From Planobispora rosea (GTDB lineage Bacteria; Actinomycetota; Actinomycetes; Streptosporangiales; Streptosporangiaceae): DNA of 34,342 bases. Shown here one piece after another: positions 14,783 to 22,426 of this stretch (the first letter of the stretch is position 1; every line of letters starts with the position of its first letter). The translations under genes and the position numbers were made by a program. The stretch is from assembly GCF_014648175.1 (NCBI RefSeq), contig NZ_BMQP01000059.1, positions 1 through 34,342 of the forward strand. The letters are read 5' to 3'. The notes beneath the pieces were generated by a model. It was given only the letters and a program-made list of their open reading frames with translations, was not told the DNA's origin and searched no databases.

Positions 14783-15769
14783 ATGCTGCTCCCGCTCCCG
14801 GCAGCACGTGCCGCGCGCCGTAGCGTCTCCGTGCTGGCCTTCGACGGCATGGCCCCCTTCGAGCTGGGATGCGTCGTGGAGATCTTCGGCATCTCCCGGC
14901 CCGAACTGGACGCGCCCTGGTACGAACTGGCCGTCTGCGCCGAGACCCGCGACGATCTGCGGGTCGTGGGCGGCTTCAGCATGCGCGCCGAGCACGGTCT
15001 GGACGTCCTCACCGCGGCCGACACGGTGATCGTCCCGGGGGTTCCGGATGTGCGGGGTGAGGTCTCCCCGGCGGTGACGGCCGCGCTGCGGGCGGCGCAC
15101 GACCGCGGCGCCCGGGTCGTCTCGATCTGCTCGGGGGCGTTCGCGCTGGCCGCCGCGGGGCTGCTGGACGGGCGGGAGGCGACGACCCACTGGAAGTACG
15201 CCGGACTGCTCCAGGAGAGGTTCCCCCGGGTACGGGTGAACCCGGACGTGCTCTACGTGGACGGTGACGACGTGCTGACCAGCGCGGGCAGCGCGGCCGG
15301 GCTCGATCTGCTGCTCCACCTCGTGCGCAAGGACCACGGGCCGGGCGTGGCCAACACGGTCGCGCGGCGGCTGGTCATCCCGCCGCACCGGGAGGGCGGG
15401 CAGGCCCAGTTCGTCCAGGCGGCCGTCGCCCCGGTGGAGGACGACGACGCGGTGGCCGCCGCGATGGCCTGGGCTCTCGACCACCTCTCCGAGCCCATCA
15501 CGGTCGCCGATCTGGCGAGGGTCGCACGCATGTCGCAGCGCACCTTCATCCGGCACTTCGGCCGCCAGAGCGGGACCAGCCCGCTGCGCTGGGTGATCTC
15601 CCAGCGGGTCGCGGCCAGCCTCACCCTGCTGGAGTCCACCGCCGCGCCGGTGGAGGAGATCGCCGCCGCGGTCGGTTTCGACAGCCCGGTGACCTTCCGC
15701 CACCACTTCGCCCGGGCGATGCGCACCTCCCCCTCGGCCTACCGCAGGGCCTTCCGCCCCTCGGCGTGA
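14783..15769 (+). CDS. GlxA/FtrA-type transcriptional regulator (DJ-1/PfpI domain + AraC HTH)
   Basis: The protein has 328 residues. The N-terminal DJ-1/PfpI-like domain (about 14-190) has the nucleophile-elbow sequence VVSICSGAFALAAAGLLDGREATTHW with Cys116. The C-terminal AraC-type double helix-turn-helix (about 222-325) reads MSQRTFIRHFGRQSGTSPLRWV...RVAASLTLLES and IAAAVGFDSPVTFRHHF. Such regulators sense small molecules through the N-terminal domain and activate adjacent catabolic or sulfur-related genes. ATG 14783 has no Shine-Dalgarno sequence and lies at the predicted transcription start. The divergent rhodanese is the obvious candidate target (inference from arrangement). Confidence 0.92.
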   Translation: MLLPLPAARAARRSVSVLAFDGMAPFELGCVVEIFGISRPELDAPWYELAVCAETRDDLRVVGGFSMRAEHGLDVLTAADTVIVPGVPDVRGEVSPAVTAALRAAHDRGARVVSICSGAFALAAAGLLDGREATTHWKYAGLLQERFPRVRVNPDVLYVDGDDVLTSAGSAAGLDLLLHLVRKDHGPGVANTVARRLVIPPHREGGQAQFVQAAVAPVEDDDAVAAAMAWALDHLSEPITVADLARVARMSQRTFIRHFGRQSGTSPLRWVISQRVAASLTLLESTAAPVEEIAAAVGFDSPVTFRHHFARAMRTSPSAYRRAFRPSA

Positions 15770-15779
15770 GCGGCGGACC

Positions 15780-16544
15780 TCACGGCTCGATCCCGAAACG
15801 GGCGAAGAGCCCGTCCAGATAGTCGAGCAGGTCCTGACGGCGCTCGGCGGCTCCGGGATAGGCGGAGCCCTCCCCCGCGCGCAGGCGCAGCGCCTCGGCC
15901 AGGATCGGGAGCGGGCCGAACTCCTCCTGCGCCCACCGGCCCGCGCCGCTCTTGGAGGTGACCAGCCCGGTGGCGAGGGTGTGGCACAGGCGCGTCGTGC
16001 CGAGCGCGGTCCACACCACGGAGTGGTCGCCGACCTGCTCCGGGGTGCTCAAGGCGATCAGCTCGCGCCAGCCGCGCCAGTAATCGCGCAGGTTGCCGCG
16101 GGTCCACCCGGCCAGCCGCTCCGGGTCGGTGTGGACGTGCGGCGGCCCACCCCGCAGGACGACGGGGCACTGGGCGAGGGTCTGCCAGACGGCGGGGTTG
16201 GTCTCGAAGCACTCGTCGATCTTGAACGCCCCCTCGAAGGCGTACGGCCGCGCGCCGCACCGGCCGGAGTCGTCGCGCAGGTCGGCGGCCGTCACGTAGA
16301 CGCCGTCGAAGGGCACGGGCGGGGCCAGCTCGGCGTGCGCGCGGCCGAGGGCGGCGACCTGCTCCCGGGTGGGCTCGGCGGACATCCGGGCGACGAAGTC
16401 GATGTCGCTCCGCCCAGGGCGGTAGTCGTCGAGGGCCAGCGATCCGACGAGGTAGAGCCCGTCGACGAGCCCCGGCGCGTGGGCGTCGGCGAGGGCGAGG
16501 TAGCGGTCGGTGACGGCGAGGACTTCTGCGGGAGGCGCGGTCAT
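15780..16544 (-). CDS. Nucleotidyltransferase-fold protein, AadA/DUF4111-like
   Basis: The protein has 254 residues. The N-terminal nucleotidyltransferase domain shows GS-x11-DxD: G34-S35 and D47/D49 within GSLALDDYRPGRSDIDF, the metal- and nucleotide-binding core of the family. The C-terminal helical domain (about 130-250; NLRDYWRGW, WTALGTTRLCHTLATG, TSKSGAGRWA) resembles the AadA-type C-terminal domain of aminoglycoside adenylyltransferases. True AadA catalytic equivalence cannot be judged by eye, so resistance should not be assumed; many chromosomal homologues are uncharacterised. It converges with the GlxA-type gene with 10 bp between stop codons. Confidence 0.82.
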   Translation of the reverse strand: MTAPPAEVLAVTDRYLALADAHAPGLVDGLYLVGSLALDDYRPGRSDIDFVARMSAEPTREQVAALGRAHAELAPPVPFDGVYVTAADLRDDSGRCGARPYAFEGAFKIDECFETNPAVWQTLAQCPVVLRGGPPHVHTDPERLAGWTRGNLRDYWRGWRELIALSTPEQVGDHSVVWTALGTTRLCHTLATGLVTSKSGAGRWAQEEFGPLPILAEALRLRAGEGSAYPGAAERRQDLLDYLDGLFARFGIEP

Positions 16545-16721
16545 GCCCGGTGATCGTAATCGGCTCCGCCCGGGAACGGGCGGTTCGCACAGCCGAGTCC
16601 GGGCCTTCCGCCGGCTGGAGACCCAAGCTCCGCGGAGGTCGCGGAGTGGGGGTGGTGACGGGGGCCCCGTTCGATGCCGGTCGGCGGGCCGCCGGGTCCG
16701 CCGTACGCGACGGCCGCCGGC

Positions 16722-18407
16722 CTAGGCGGGCGTCAGCAGGTTCTCTCGCTCGACGGCCTCCAGGAGCAGCGTCTTGTAGCCGACCTCCTCGAACAGCACC
16801 GTGACGCGGTCGTTCTCCCTGCTCATCACCGTGCCGGGACCCCACTCGCTGTGCCGTACCCGCGCGTGCATCGCGAAGGGACCGGTGTCCTCGGGGGCCT
16901 GCGCCTCACCGGCCCGGCAGGTGTCGCAGGTTCCGCAGAGGCGCTCGTACGGCTCGCCGAAGTACTCCAGCAGGAACCGGCGGCGGCAGCCGGTGGTCTC
17001 GGCGTAGCCGCGCATCATCTCGACGCGTGACTCGTCGATGCGGCGGCGGATCTCCTCCAGTTCGGCGGCCCGCTCGACGGCGCGGGCGGGTTCCGGACCT
17101 CCGGCGGCCCGGCGCAGGTCGCCCCGGCCGGTGACCTCGACGGCCCCGGCGCGCTCCAGGAGGTTCACCGCCCGGGTCAGGCGGGCGGCGCCCACGCCGA
17201 GCAGCTCGCGCAGCTCGCGGGCGCGGACCGTGCCGCCGTGCTCGGCCACCAGCGTCGCGACGCGCAGCAGGAACTCCTCGTCCGTCCGTCCCCCGGCGAA
17301 GAAGCGGCGCAGCCCCAGGTCCTCGGGGCGGTAGAACAGCACCGCCGCGGCCCGCTCCCCGTCCCGCCCGGCGCGGCCGATCTCCTGGTAGTAGGAGTCC
17401 GGGGACTCGGGCGGCGCGGCGTGCAGGACGAACCGTACGTCGGGCTTGTCGATCCCCATGCCGAACGCCGAGGTCGCCACGGCGACGTCCAGCTCGCCGT
17501 CGCGGAACATCTCGTGGACGCGGTGCCGGTCGGCCGCCTTCATCCCCGCGTGGTACGGCTCCGCCCGCCGTCCCGCCTCCCGCAGCGCGGCGGCGTACTC
17601 CTCGGTGTCCCGGCGGGTGGCGGCGTAGACGAGCCCGAGGCCGGTACGGCGGGCCGCCTCGGCCACCACCGCCTGCCGCAGCTCGTCCGCGGTGACGAAA
17701 CGGCGCACCTCCAGCTCCAGGTTGGGCCGGTCGAACCCGCGCACGACCTGGCGGACGTCCCGCAGGCCCAGCACCGCCACGATCTCCTCGCGCACCGCCG
17801 GGGTCGCCGTGGCGGTCAGGGCCACCACCGGCGGGTGCCCGAGCCGCTCGATCACCTGGCCGAGCCGCAGGTAGTCGGGGCGGAAGTCGTGGCCCCAGGC
17901 GGACACGCAGTGGGCCTCGTCGACGGCGATCAGCGAGGGGCGGGCGGCCCGGAGCCGCTCCACGATCTCGGGCTTGGCGAGCTGCTCGGGGGCGAGGAAG
18001 ACGAACTCGGCGCGGCCCGCGTGCACGGCCTCCAGCGGGTCGTCGGAGCCGCCCTGCGCCGAGTTGAGCGCGACCGCCCCGCCCGCGCCGACCTCCGTCA
18101 GCCCGGCGACCTGGTCCCGCTGCAGCGCGATCAGCGGTGAGACGACCACCGTCGGGCCGTCGAGGAGCTGGGCGGGCACCTGGTAGACGGCCGACTTGCC
18201 GCCGCCGGTCGGCATGACCACGAGCGCGTCGCCGCCGCCCACCAGGTGGCTCATCGCCTCGATCTGGCCGGACCGCAGATCCTCCCACCCGAAGACCTCG
18301 CGGGCCACCGCGCGCAACCGTCTGGCTCGTGATCCGAACCTGTTTCCCAGGGTCCCCCGGGCCACGGCGCGCAGCCGTCCCGCTCGCGATCCGGATCCGT
18401 TTCCCAC
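16722..18407 (-). CDS. recQ: RecQ-family ATP-dependent DNA helicase with C-terminal DUF3553
   Basis: This 561-residue superfamily-2 helicase has motif I MPTGGGKS (65-72), motif II DEAH (163-166), the aromatic-rich loop HCVSAWGHDFRPDYL, TATATP (motif III), and motifs V/VI GMGIDKPDV and QEIGRAGRDG. A winged-helix part and the zinc-binding cysteines follow (CRRRFLLEYFGE...CGTCDTC). There is no HRDC domain; instead the last ~50 residues (VRHSEWGPGTVMSRENDRVTVLFEEVGYKTL) form a DUF3553 module seen in actinobacterial RecQ proteins. It unwinds 3'-5' during recombination and repair. GTG 18407 is supported by GGAGGAG 7 nt upstream. The first 38 residues are a 19-residue tandem duplication, and only the second copy aligns with ordinary RecQ starts. 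Confidence 0.93.
   Translation of the reverse strand: MGNGSGSRAGRLRAVARGTLGNRFGSRARRLRAVAREVFGWEDLRSGQIEAMSHLVGGGDALVVMPTGGGKSAVYQVPAQLLDGPTVVVSPLIALQRDQVAGLTEVGAGGAVALNSAQGGSDDPLEAVHAGRAEFVFLAPEQLAKPEIVERLRAARPSLIAVDEAHCVSAWGHDFRPDYLRLGQVIERLGHPPVVALTATATPAVREEIVAVLGLRDVRQVVRGFDRPNLELEVRRFVTADELRQAVVAEAARRTGLGLVYAATRRDTEEYAAALREAGRRAEPYHAGMKAADRHRVHEMFRDGELDVAVATSAFGMGIDKPDVRFVLHAAPPESPDSYYQEIGRAGRDGERAAAVLFYRPEDLGLRRFFAGGRTDEEFLLRVATLVAEHGGTVRARELRELLGVGAARLTRAVNLLERAGAVEVTGRGDLRRAAGGPEPARAVERAAELEEIRRRIDESRVEMMRGYAETTGCRRRFLLEYFGEPYERLCGTCDTCRAGEAQAPEDTGPFAMHARVRHSEWGPGTVMSRENDRVTVLFEEVGYKTLLLEAVERENLLTPA
18301..18406. repeat. 57-bp tandem duplication at the recQ start
   Basis: Two 49-bp copies (18301-18349 and 18358-18406), with a period of 57 bp, are identical at about 41 of 49 positions by my count. 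On the minus strand they encode GNGSGSRAGRLRAVAR and GNRFGSRARRLRAVAR. The unit period is exactly 19 codons, so the frame is kept. The copy nearer the 5' end starts GTG GGA AAC (the start used); the equivalent codon in the other copy is CTG. Confidence 0.85.
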
Positions 18408-18490
18408 GCCCGTTCTCCTCCGCCTCCGCTGACCCGGTCCACCAGGTACCCCCGGATCGGGGCCCTAGTCGGGGAGGCCCGCGCCCGGCT

Positions 18491-19339
18491 TCAGCGTCTG
18501 GCTCTGCGGTAGCGGCGCGCGGCCAGCGGCGCGAAGACCGCCACGATCACCACGGGCCAGACCACGGCCATGGGCATCGCGTTCTGCGCGATCCAGGAAT
18601 CACCGCCCAGGCCGGGGTTGCCGAACAGCTCACGGGTCGCGGCGACCGTGGAGGAGAGCGGGTTCCAGGCGGCGACGGCGCCGAGCCAGCCCGGCATCAT
18701 CTCCGGGGCGACGAAGGCGTTGGAGATCATCGTGAGCGGGAACAGCAGCGCGTAGAAGTTCCCCGCCTGCTCCGCGTTCTTCGCCAGCAGCCCCAGGTAG
18801 ATGCCGACCCAGATGAACGCGAACCGCAGCAGCAGCAACAGGCCGACCGCCGCCAGGGTCTCCCCGATCGTCCCGTGCGCCCGCCAGCCCACGATCAGGC
18901 CGCAGACGATCAGGATGACGAGGTCCATGACCGAGTTGATCATGTCGGCCGCGCTCCGGCCGACCACCACCCCGGAGCGGGCCATCGGCATCGCCCGGAA
19001 GCGGTCGGTGATGCCCTTGTCGGCGTCGGCGGTGACGCCCATCATCGTGTTGCCGATGCCGAACATCATGGTCATGCCGAACAGACCCGGCAGCAGGAAC
19101 TCGCGGTAGTCCCCTCCGCCCGGCACCGCCATGGCGCTGCCGAAGACGTAGCCGAACAGCAGCACGGAGACCATCGGGTACATCAGCCCCCACACGACGT
19201 AGGAGGGCTCCCGCACCCAGTGGATCAGGTAGCGGCGGGTGATGGTCCAGCTGTCGGAGATCATCCAGCGGACCCGGGAGAGGGGGGCCGCCGGGATCGG
19301 CTGGGGCGGTGCGGCGGGCGTGGTCGTGGTCGTGGTCAT
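18491..19339 (-). CDS. ABC-2 type transporter permease (DrrB-like)
   Basis: The protein has 282 residues, with a short threonine-rich N-terminus (MTTTTTT, from a 6-bp repeat in the DNA) and then six hydrophobic segments in the ABC-2 membrane pattern (about 45-65, 85-105, 130-152, 160-182, 195-215, 255-275). Family landmarks are PSYVVWGLMYPMVSVLLFGYVFG, DKGITDRFRAMPMARSGVVVGR and FPLTMISNAFVAPEMMPGWL, as in DrrB, the membrane half of the daunorubicin/doxorubicin exporter. It pairs with the ATPase encoded just upstream: the ATG overlaps the ATPase stop by 4 nt (ATGA). The substrate is unknown; drug or lipid export is likely. A TetR regulator divergent from the operon probably controls both. Confidence 0.93.
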   Translation of the reverse strand: MTTTTTTPAAPPQPIPAAPLSRVRWMISDSWTITRRYLIHWVREPSYVVWGLMYPMVSVLLFGYVFGSAMAVPGGGDYREFLLPGLFGMTMMFGIGNTMMGVTADADKGITDRFRAMPMARSGVVVGRSAADMINSVMDLVILIVCGLIVGWRAHGTIGETLAAVGLLLLLRFAFIWVGIYLGLLAKNAEQAGNFYALLFPLTMISNAFVAPEMMPGWLGAVAAWNPLSSTVAATRELFGNPGLGGDSWIAQNAMPMAVVWPVVIVAVFAPLAARRYRRARR

Positions 19340-20346
19340 ACGGCCGTCTCCTTCTCCGTTCGGTGGTCGCCTCGGTGGTCGCCTCGGTGGTCGGCGGCCT
19401 CCGCCCGGTGCCCGGTGAGCCGCAGGAACACCTCGTCCAGGGTCGGCCGCCGCAGGGCGATGTCCTCCACCGCGATCCCCGCCTCGTCCAGGGCGCGGAC
19501 GGCCTCGGTGAGGGTGGCGACGCGGTGCCGTACCGGGGCGGTGATCTCCCGGGTGTCCGGCCGCGTCCCGGGCTCGGCGCCGCAGACGCGGGCGATGATC
19601 CGCGCCGCCTCGGCCAGCTCGGCGGCATCGGCGACGACCAGGTCGAGCTGGTCGCCGCCGATGGTGGACTTGAGCCGCTCCGGCGACCCCTCGGCGATCA
19701 TCCGGCCCCGGTCGAGCACCACGATCCGGTCGGCGAGCCGGTCGGCCTCCTCCAGGTACTGGGTGGTCAGCAGAACCGTGGTGCCCCCGGCGACCAGCGA
19801 GCGGATCGCCTCCCAGACCTCGATGCGGCCGCGCGGGTCCAGGCCGGTGGTGGGCTCGTCGAGGAAGAGCACCTGCGGGGCCATGATGAGGCTGGCGGCC
19901 AGGTCGAGCCGGCGGCGCATGCCTCCGGAGTAGTGCTTGACCGACTTGCCGCCCGTGTCGGCCAGCCCGAACCGCTCCAGCAGCGCGTCCGCCCGGCGGC
20001 GGGCCTCGGCCGCGCCCAGGTGGTAGAGCCGCCCGAACATCTCCAGGTTCTGCCGGCCGGTGAGGATCTCGTCGACCGCCGCGCTCTGCCCGGTCACCCC
20101 GATCCGGTAGCGCACCTGCGCGGCCTGCCGTACGACGTCGAACCCGGCGACCTCGGCCTGGCCGCCGTCGAACTCCAGCAGCGTGGACAGGATCCGCACC
20201 GCCGTGGTCTTCCCGGCTCCGTTGGGGCCGAGCAGCCCGCAGATCGAACCCTCGGGGACGGTCAGGTCGAACCCTTCCAGGGCTCTGGTCTGCTTGTACT
20301 CCTTCCGCAGTCCTTCGGCGACGATCGCCGTTCCGTTCGGGGCCAT
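19336..20346 (-). CDS. ABC transporter ATP-binding protein, daunorubicin-resistance DrrA family
   Basis: The protein has 336 residues. It has Walker A GPNGAGKTT (40-48), a Q-loop in RIGVTGQSAAVDEILTGRQNL, signature YSGGMRRRL, Walker B VLFLDEPTTGLDP and the switch region LLTTQYLEEADRLADRI. The C-terminal ~90 residues (VRALDEAGIAVEDIALRRPTLDEVFLRLTGH) form the domain typical of DrrA, which powers the paired DrrB-like permease. The tail contains DHRGDHRGDHR from a 12-bp triplicate in the DNA (19361-19396). ATG 20346 has AAGGAGG 5 nt upstream. The stop overlaps the permease start by 4 nt. The 42-bp dyad at 20359-20400 lies directly in front, where a TetR repressor would block transcription. Confidence 0.94.
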   Translation of the reverse strand: MAPNGTAIVAEGLRKEYKQTRALEGFDLTVPEGSICGLLGPNGAGKTTAVRILSTLLEFDGGQAEVAGFDVVRQAAQVRYRIGVTGQSAAVDEILTGRQNLEMFGRLYHLGAAEARRRADALLERFGLADTGGKSVKHYSGGMRRRLDLAASLIMAPQVLFLDEPTTGLDPRGRIEVWEAIRSLVAGGTTVLLTTQYLEEADRLADRIVVLDRGRMIAEGSPERLKSTIGGDQLDLVVADAAELAEAARIIARVCGAEPGTRPDTREITAPVRHRVATLTEAVRALDEAGIAVEDIALRRPTLDEVFLRLTGHRAEAADHRGDHRGDHRTEKETAV

Positions 20347-20358
20347 GACGGCCTCCTT

Positions 20359-20400
20359 ACTGAGTACGCTGTACGAAGTTATGCGTACAGAATACGCAGT
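20359..20400. promoter_or_regulatory. 42-bp dyad, probable TetR operator for drrAB and tetR
   Basis: The left arm ACTGAGTACGCTGTACG (20359-20375) and right arm CGTACAGAATACGCAGT (20384-20400) are reverse complements at 14 of 17 positions, with a fully matched inner core CTGTACG/CGTACAG and an 8-bp spacer AAGTTATG. It lies 13 bp before the ATPase start on one side and 18 bp before the TetR start on the other, the classic place for an autoregulated TetR operator. TATGAT (20403-20408) beside it could be the tetR -10 element. Confidence 0.7.
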
Positions 20401-20417
20401 CCTATGATGAGCGCAAG

Positions 20418-21218
20418 ATGTCGACGGAATACAGCGGTCGCGGGAACCTGTCGTTCAGCCTCAAGGTGATGTGGGGCGGCGACGAACGGCCCGCGCGCGG
20501 ACCCAGGCCCGGGCTCACCATCGAGCGGATCGTCAAGGCCGCGATCAAGGTCGCCGACGCCGAGGGGCTGACCGCGCTGTCCATGCGCCGGATCGCCACC
20601 GAGCTCGGGGTCGGCACCATGTCGCTCTACCGCTACGTGCCGGGCAAGGCCGAGCTCGTCGACCTCATGCTCGACGTGGTGTACGGCGAGGACCTCGACC
20701 CCGAGCGGGATCCCGAGCAGGAGGCCGAGCTGCTGCGGGCCGGGGGCTGGCGCGCCGCGATGGAGGAGATGGCCCGCGGGGTGCTGGCGCTGCACCTGCG
20801 CCACCCGTGGATCCTCCAGGTCTCCCAGGCGCGGCCGATAATGGGCCCCAGCTCGATCAAGGGAATAGAGATCGCCCTGCGCGTGCTCGACGGCATCGGC
20901 CTGGACGACTTCGAGATGATGAAGGTGATCACGCTCGTCGACGCCTACGTGACCGGCACCGCCCGCCTCATCGTGGAGGCGGGCCAGGCCGCGCAGCGCA
21001 CCGGCGTCAGCGACGAGCAGTTCTGGCAGGCGCAGGAGCCGTTCATGATGCGCTTCCTGAACGACGAGCGCTTCGCGACGCTCAGGCGCGTCGCCGACGC
21101 GGGCGTGTTCTCCGACGACGACAACGGCTTCGAGTTCGGCCTGCAGCGCTTGCTGGACGGCGTCGAGGCCTACGTCGCGGCGGCCGTACGGGACCGCGCG
21201 GGACCCGGCGGCACGTGA
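20418..21218 (+). CDS. TetR-family transcriptional regulator (TetR_C_1 type)
   Basis: The protein has 266 residues. After a ~30-residue lead it has the TetR helix-turn-helix (about 34-80): IVKAAIKVADAEGLTALSMRRIATELGVGTMSLYRYVPGKAELVDLMLD. The long C-terminal ligand-binding domain contains WRAAMEEMARGVLALHLRHPWIL and LRVLDGIGLDDFEMMKVITLVDAYVTG, typical of the TetR_C_1 type that includes tetracycline repressors. It should repress the divergent DrrAB-like exporter and release on binding the exported compound. ATG 20418 has only a weak ribosome binding site and is close to the predicted promoter, so the leader is very short. Confidence 0.92.
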   Translation: MSTEYSGRGNLSFSLKVMWGGDERPARGPRPGLTIERIVKAAIKVADAEGLTALSMRRIATELGVGTMSLYRYVPGKAELVDLMLDVVYGEDLDPERDPEQEAELLRAGGWRAAMEEMARGVLALHLRHPWILQVSQARPIMGPSSIKGIEIALRVLDGIGLDDFEMMKVITLVDAYVTGTARLIVEAGQAAQRTGVSDEQFWQAQEPFMMRFLNDERFATLRRVADAGVFSDDDNGFEFGLQRLLDGVEAYVAAAVRDRAGPGGT

Positions 21219-21222
21219 CGGC

Positions 21223-21246
21223 GGGCGGGAGGCGGGACGCGGCGGG
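21223..21246 (+). other. G-quadruplex-type motif in a purine-rich intergenic stretch
   Basis: Four GGG runs at 21223-21225, 21227-21229, 21234-21236 and 21244-21246 have loops of 1, 4 and 7 nt, meeting the G3-N1-7 rule. The whole gap 21219-21342 is built from imperfect GGCGGGCGG-like units. It lies between the TetR gene and the FUSC gene. Formation in vivo is not shown, and such motifs are frequent by chance in this base composition. Confidence 0.35.
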
Positions 21247-21342
21247 CGGCAGGCGGCGCGCGGCGGCGGGCGGGAAGCCGTACGCGACGGCGGGTAGGAA
21301 GGTGTCGCCCGCGGGAGCCGTCCCCGGGCGTCCGGGGGAATC

Positions 21343-22426
21343 ATGAATGTCGATGTGCGGGGCCGGCTGGAACGGCTGGCGCTCATGGGGCCGTCCATCG
21401 CCCAGTGCGCCGTCGCCGCCGCGCTCGCGTGGGTCGTGGCCAAGGACGTGCTCGGCCACGGCCGCCCGTTCTTCGCGCCGATCGCCGTGGTGATCTGCAT
21501 CGGGGTGGCCGTCGGCCAGCGCCTGCGCCGCCTGGCCGAACTGGTCGCCGGGGTGAGCCTCGGTGTGGGGATCGGCGACCTGCTGATCCTCAAGATCGGC
21601 TCCGGTCCGTGGCAGATCGCCCTCGTCGTCGCGCTGGCGATGGGCGCGGCGGTCCTGCTGGACAGCGGGACGCTGATCGTCCTGCAGGCGGGGTCGTCCG
21701 CGGTGCTGGTCGCCACGCTGCTGCCGCCCACCGGCGTCGGCGGACTCGACCGCATGGTCGACGCGATGGTCGGCGGGGCGCTGGGCATCGCCGCCGTCGC
21801 CCTGCTGCCCACCGGCCCGGCCGCCATCGTCCACCGGCACGCCGCCGCCGTGCTGGAGGCCCTGGCCGCCGCCCTCCGCGGCACCGCGGACGCCGTCGCG
21901 AAGCGCGACCCGGAGCGCGCCTCCGACACGCTGGAGGAGGTCAGGGGGACAGCAGGCGGTGGAGGACCTCGACGACGCCCTGAAGACGGGGAAGGAGATG
22001 ACGACCATCGCCCCGCTGCGGCGGCGGCTCCGCACGCGGCTGCGCAGATACGAGACGGCCGCCCCGCCGGTCGACCGCGCGCTCCGCAACACCCGGGTGC
22101 TCGCCCGGCGCGCCGTGGCCGCGCTGCACGCGGGAGAGAGCCCGCCCGCCGGGTTCTCCCCGGTCCTGCGGGAACTCGCCGATGCCGTCCTGATCCTCCG
22201 CGACGAACTGGCCGCCGGTCACCCGCCCGACGGGGCCAGAGCCGCGATCCTGGAGGCAGCCGCCCGGCTGGACGGCGTCTCCACCGCCCGCGCGGGTCTC
22301 TCCACCGCCGCGATGATCGCCCAGCTCCGGTCCATCGTCGTCGACCTGCTCGAAGCCACCGGGACCGACCGCGAGACCGCCCTCGCCGCGCTTCCCCCGC
22401 TCACCCGCCCGGCGGACGGGCACTGA
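21343..22426 (+). pseudogene. FUSC-family (aromatic acid exporter-like) transporter, apparent frameshift
   Basis: Residues 1-200, from ATG 21343, encode a six-helix membrane domain (SIAQCAVAAALAWVVAKDVLGHGRPFFAPIAVVI) of the FUSC/ArAE type. Right after DTLEEV the frame runs into GGGGG (21944-21948). Leaving out one G continues as EVRGQQAVEDLDDALKTGKEM and on through about 150 residues of helical sequence (TTIAPLRRRLRTRLRRYETAAPPVDRALRN) to the stop at 22424-22426, as in intact relatives of about 360 residues. Uncorrected, translation runs on in the wrong frame as Arg/Pro-rich sequence to 22743, antisense to the MerR gene. Causes could be a sequencing error in the G-run, a true null mutation or slippage. 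Start: GGGGGA lies 5 nt upstream. Its last 26 bp overlap the convergent MerR gene. Confidence 0.75.

Noticed and set aside
15780..16544. Aminoglycoside resistance gene call (aadA)
   Set aside because: The nucleotidyltransferase core is present, but specific AadA substrate residues cannot be confirmed by eye; only a family-level call is justified.
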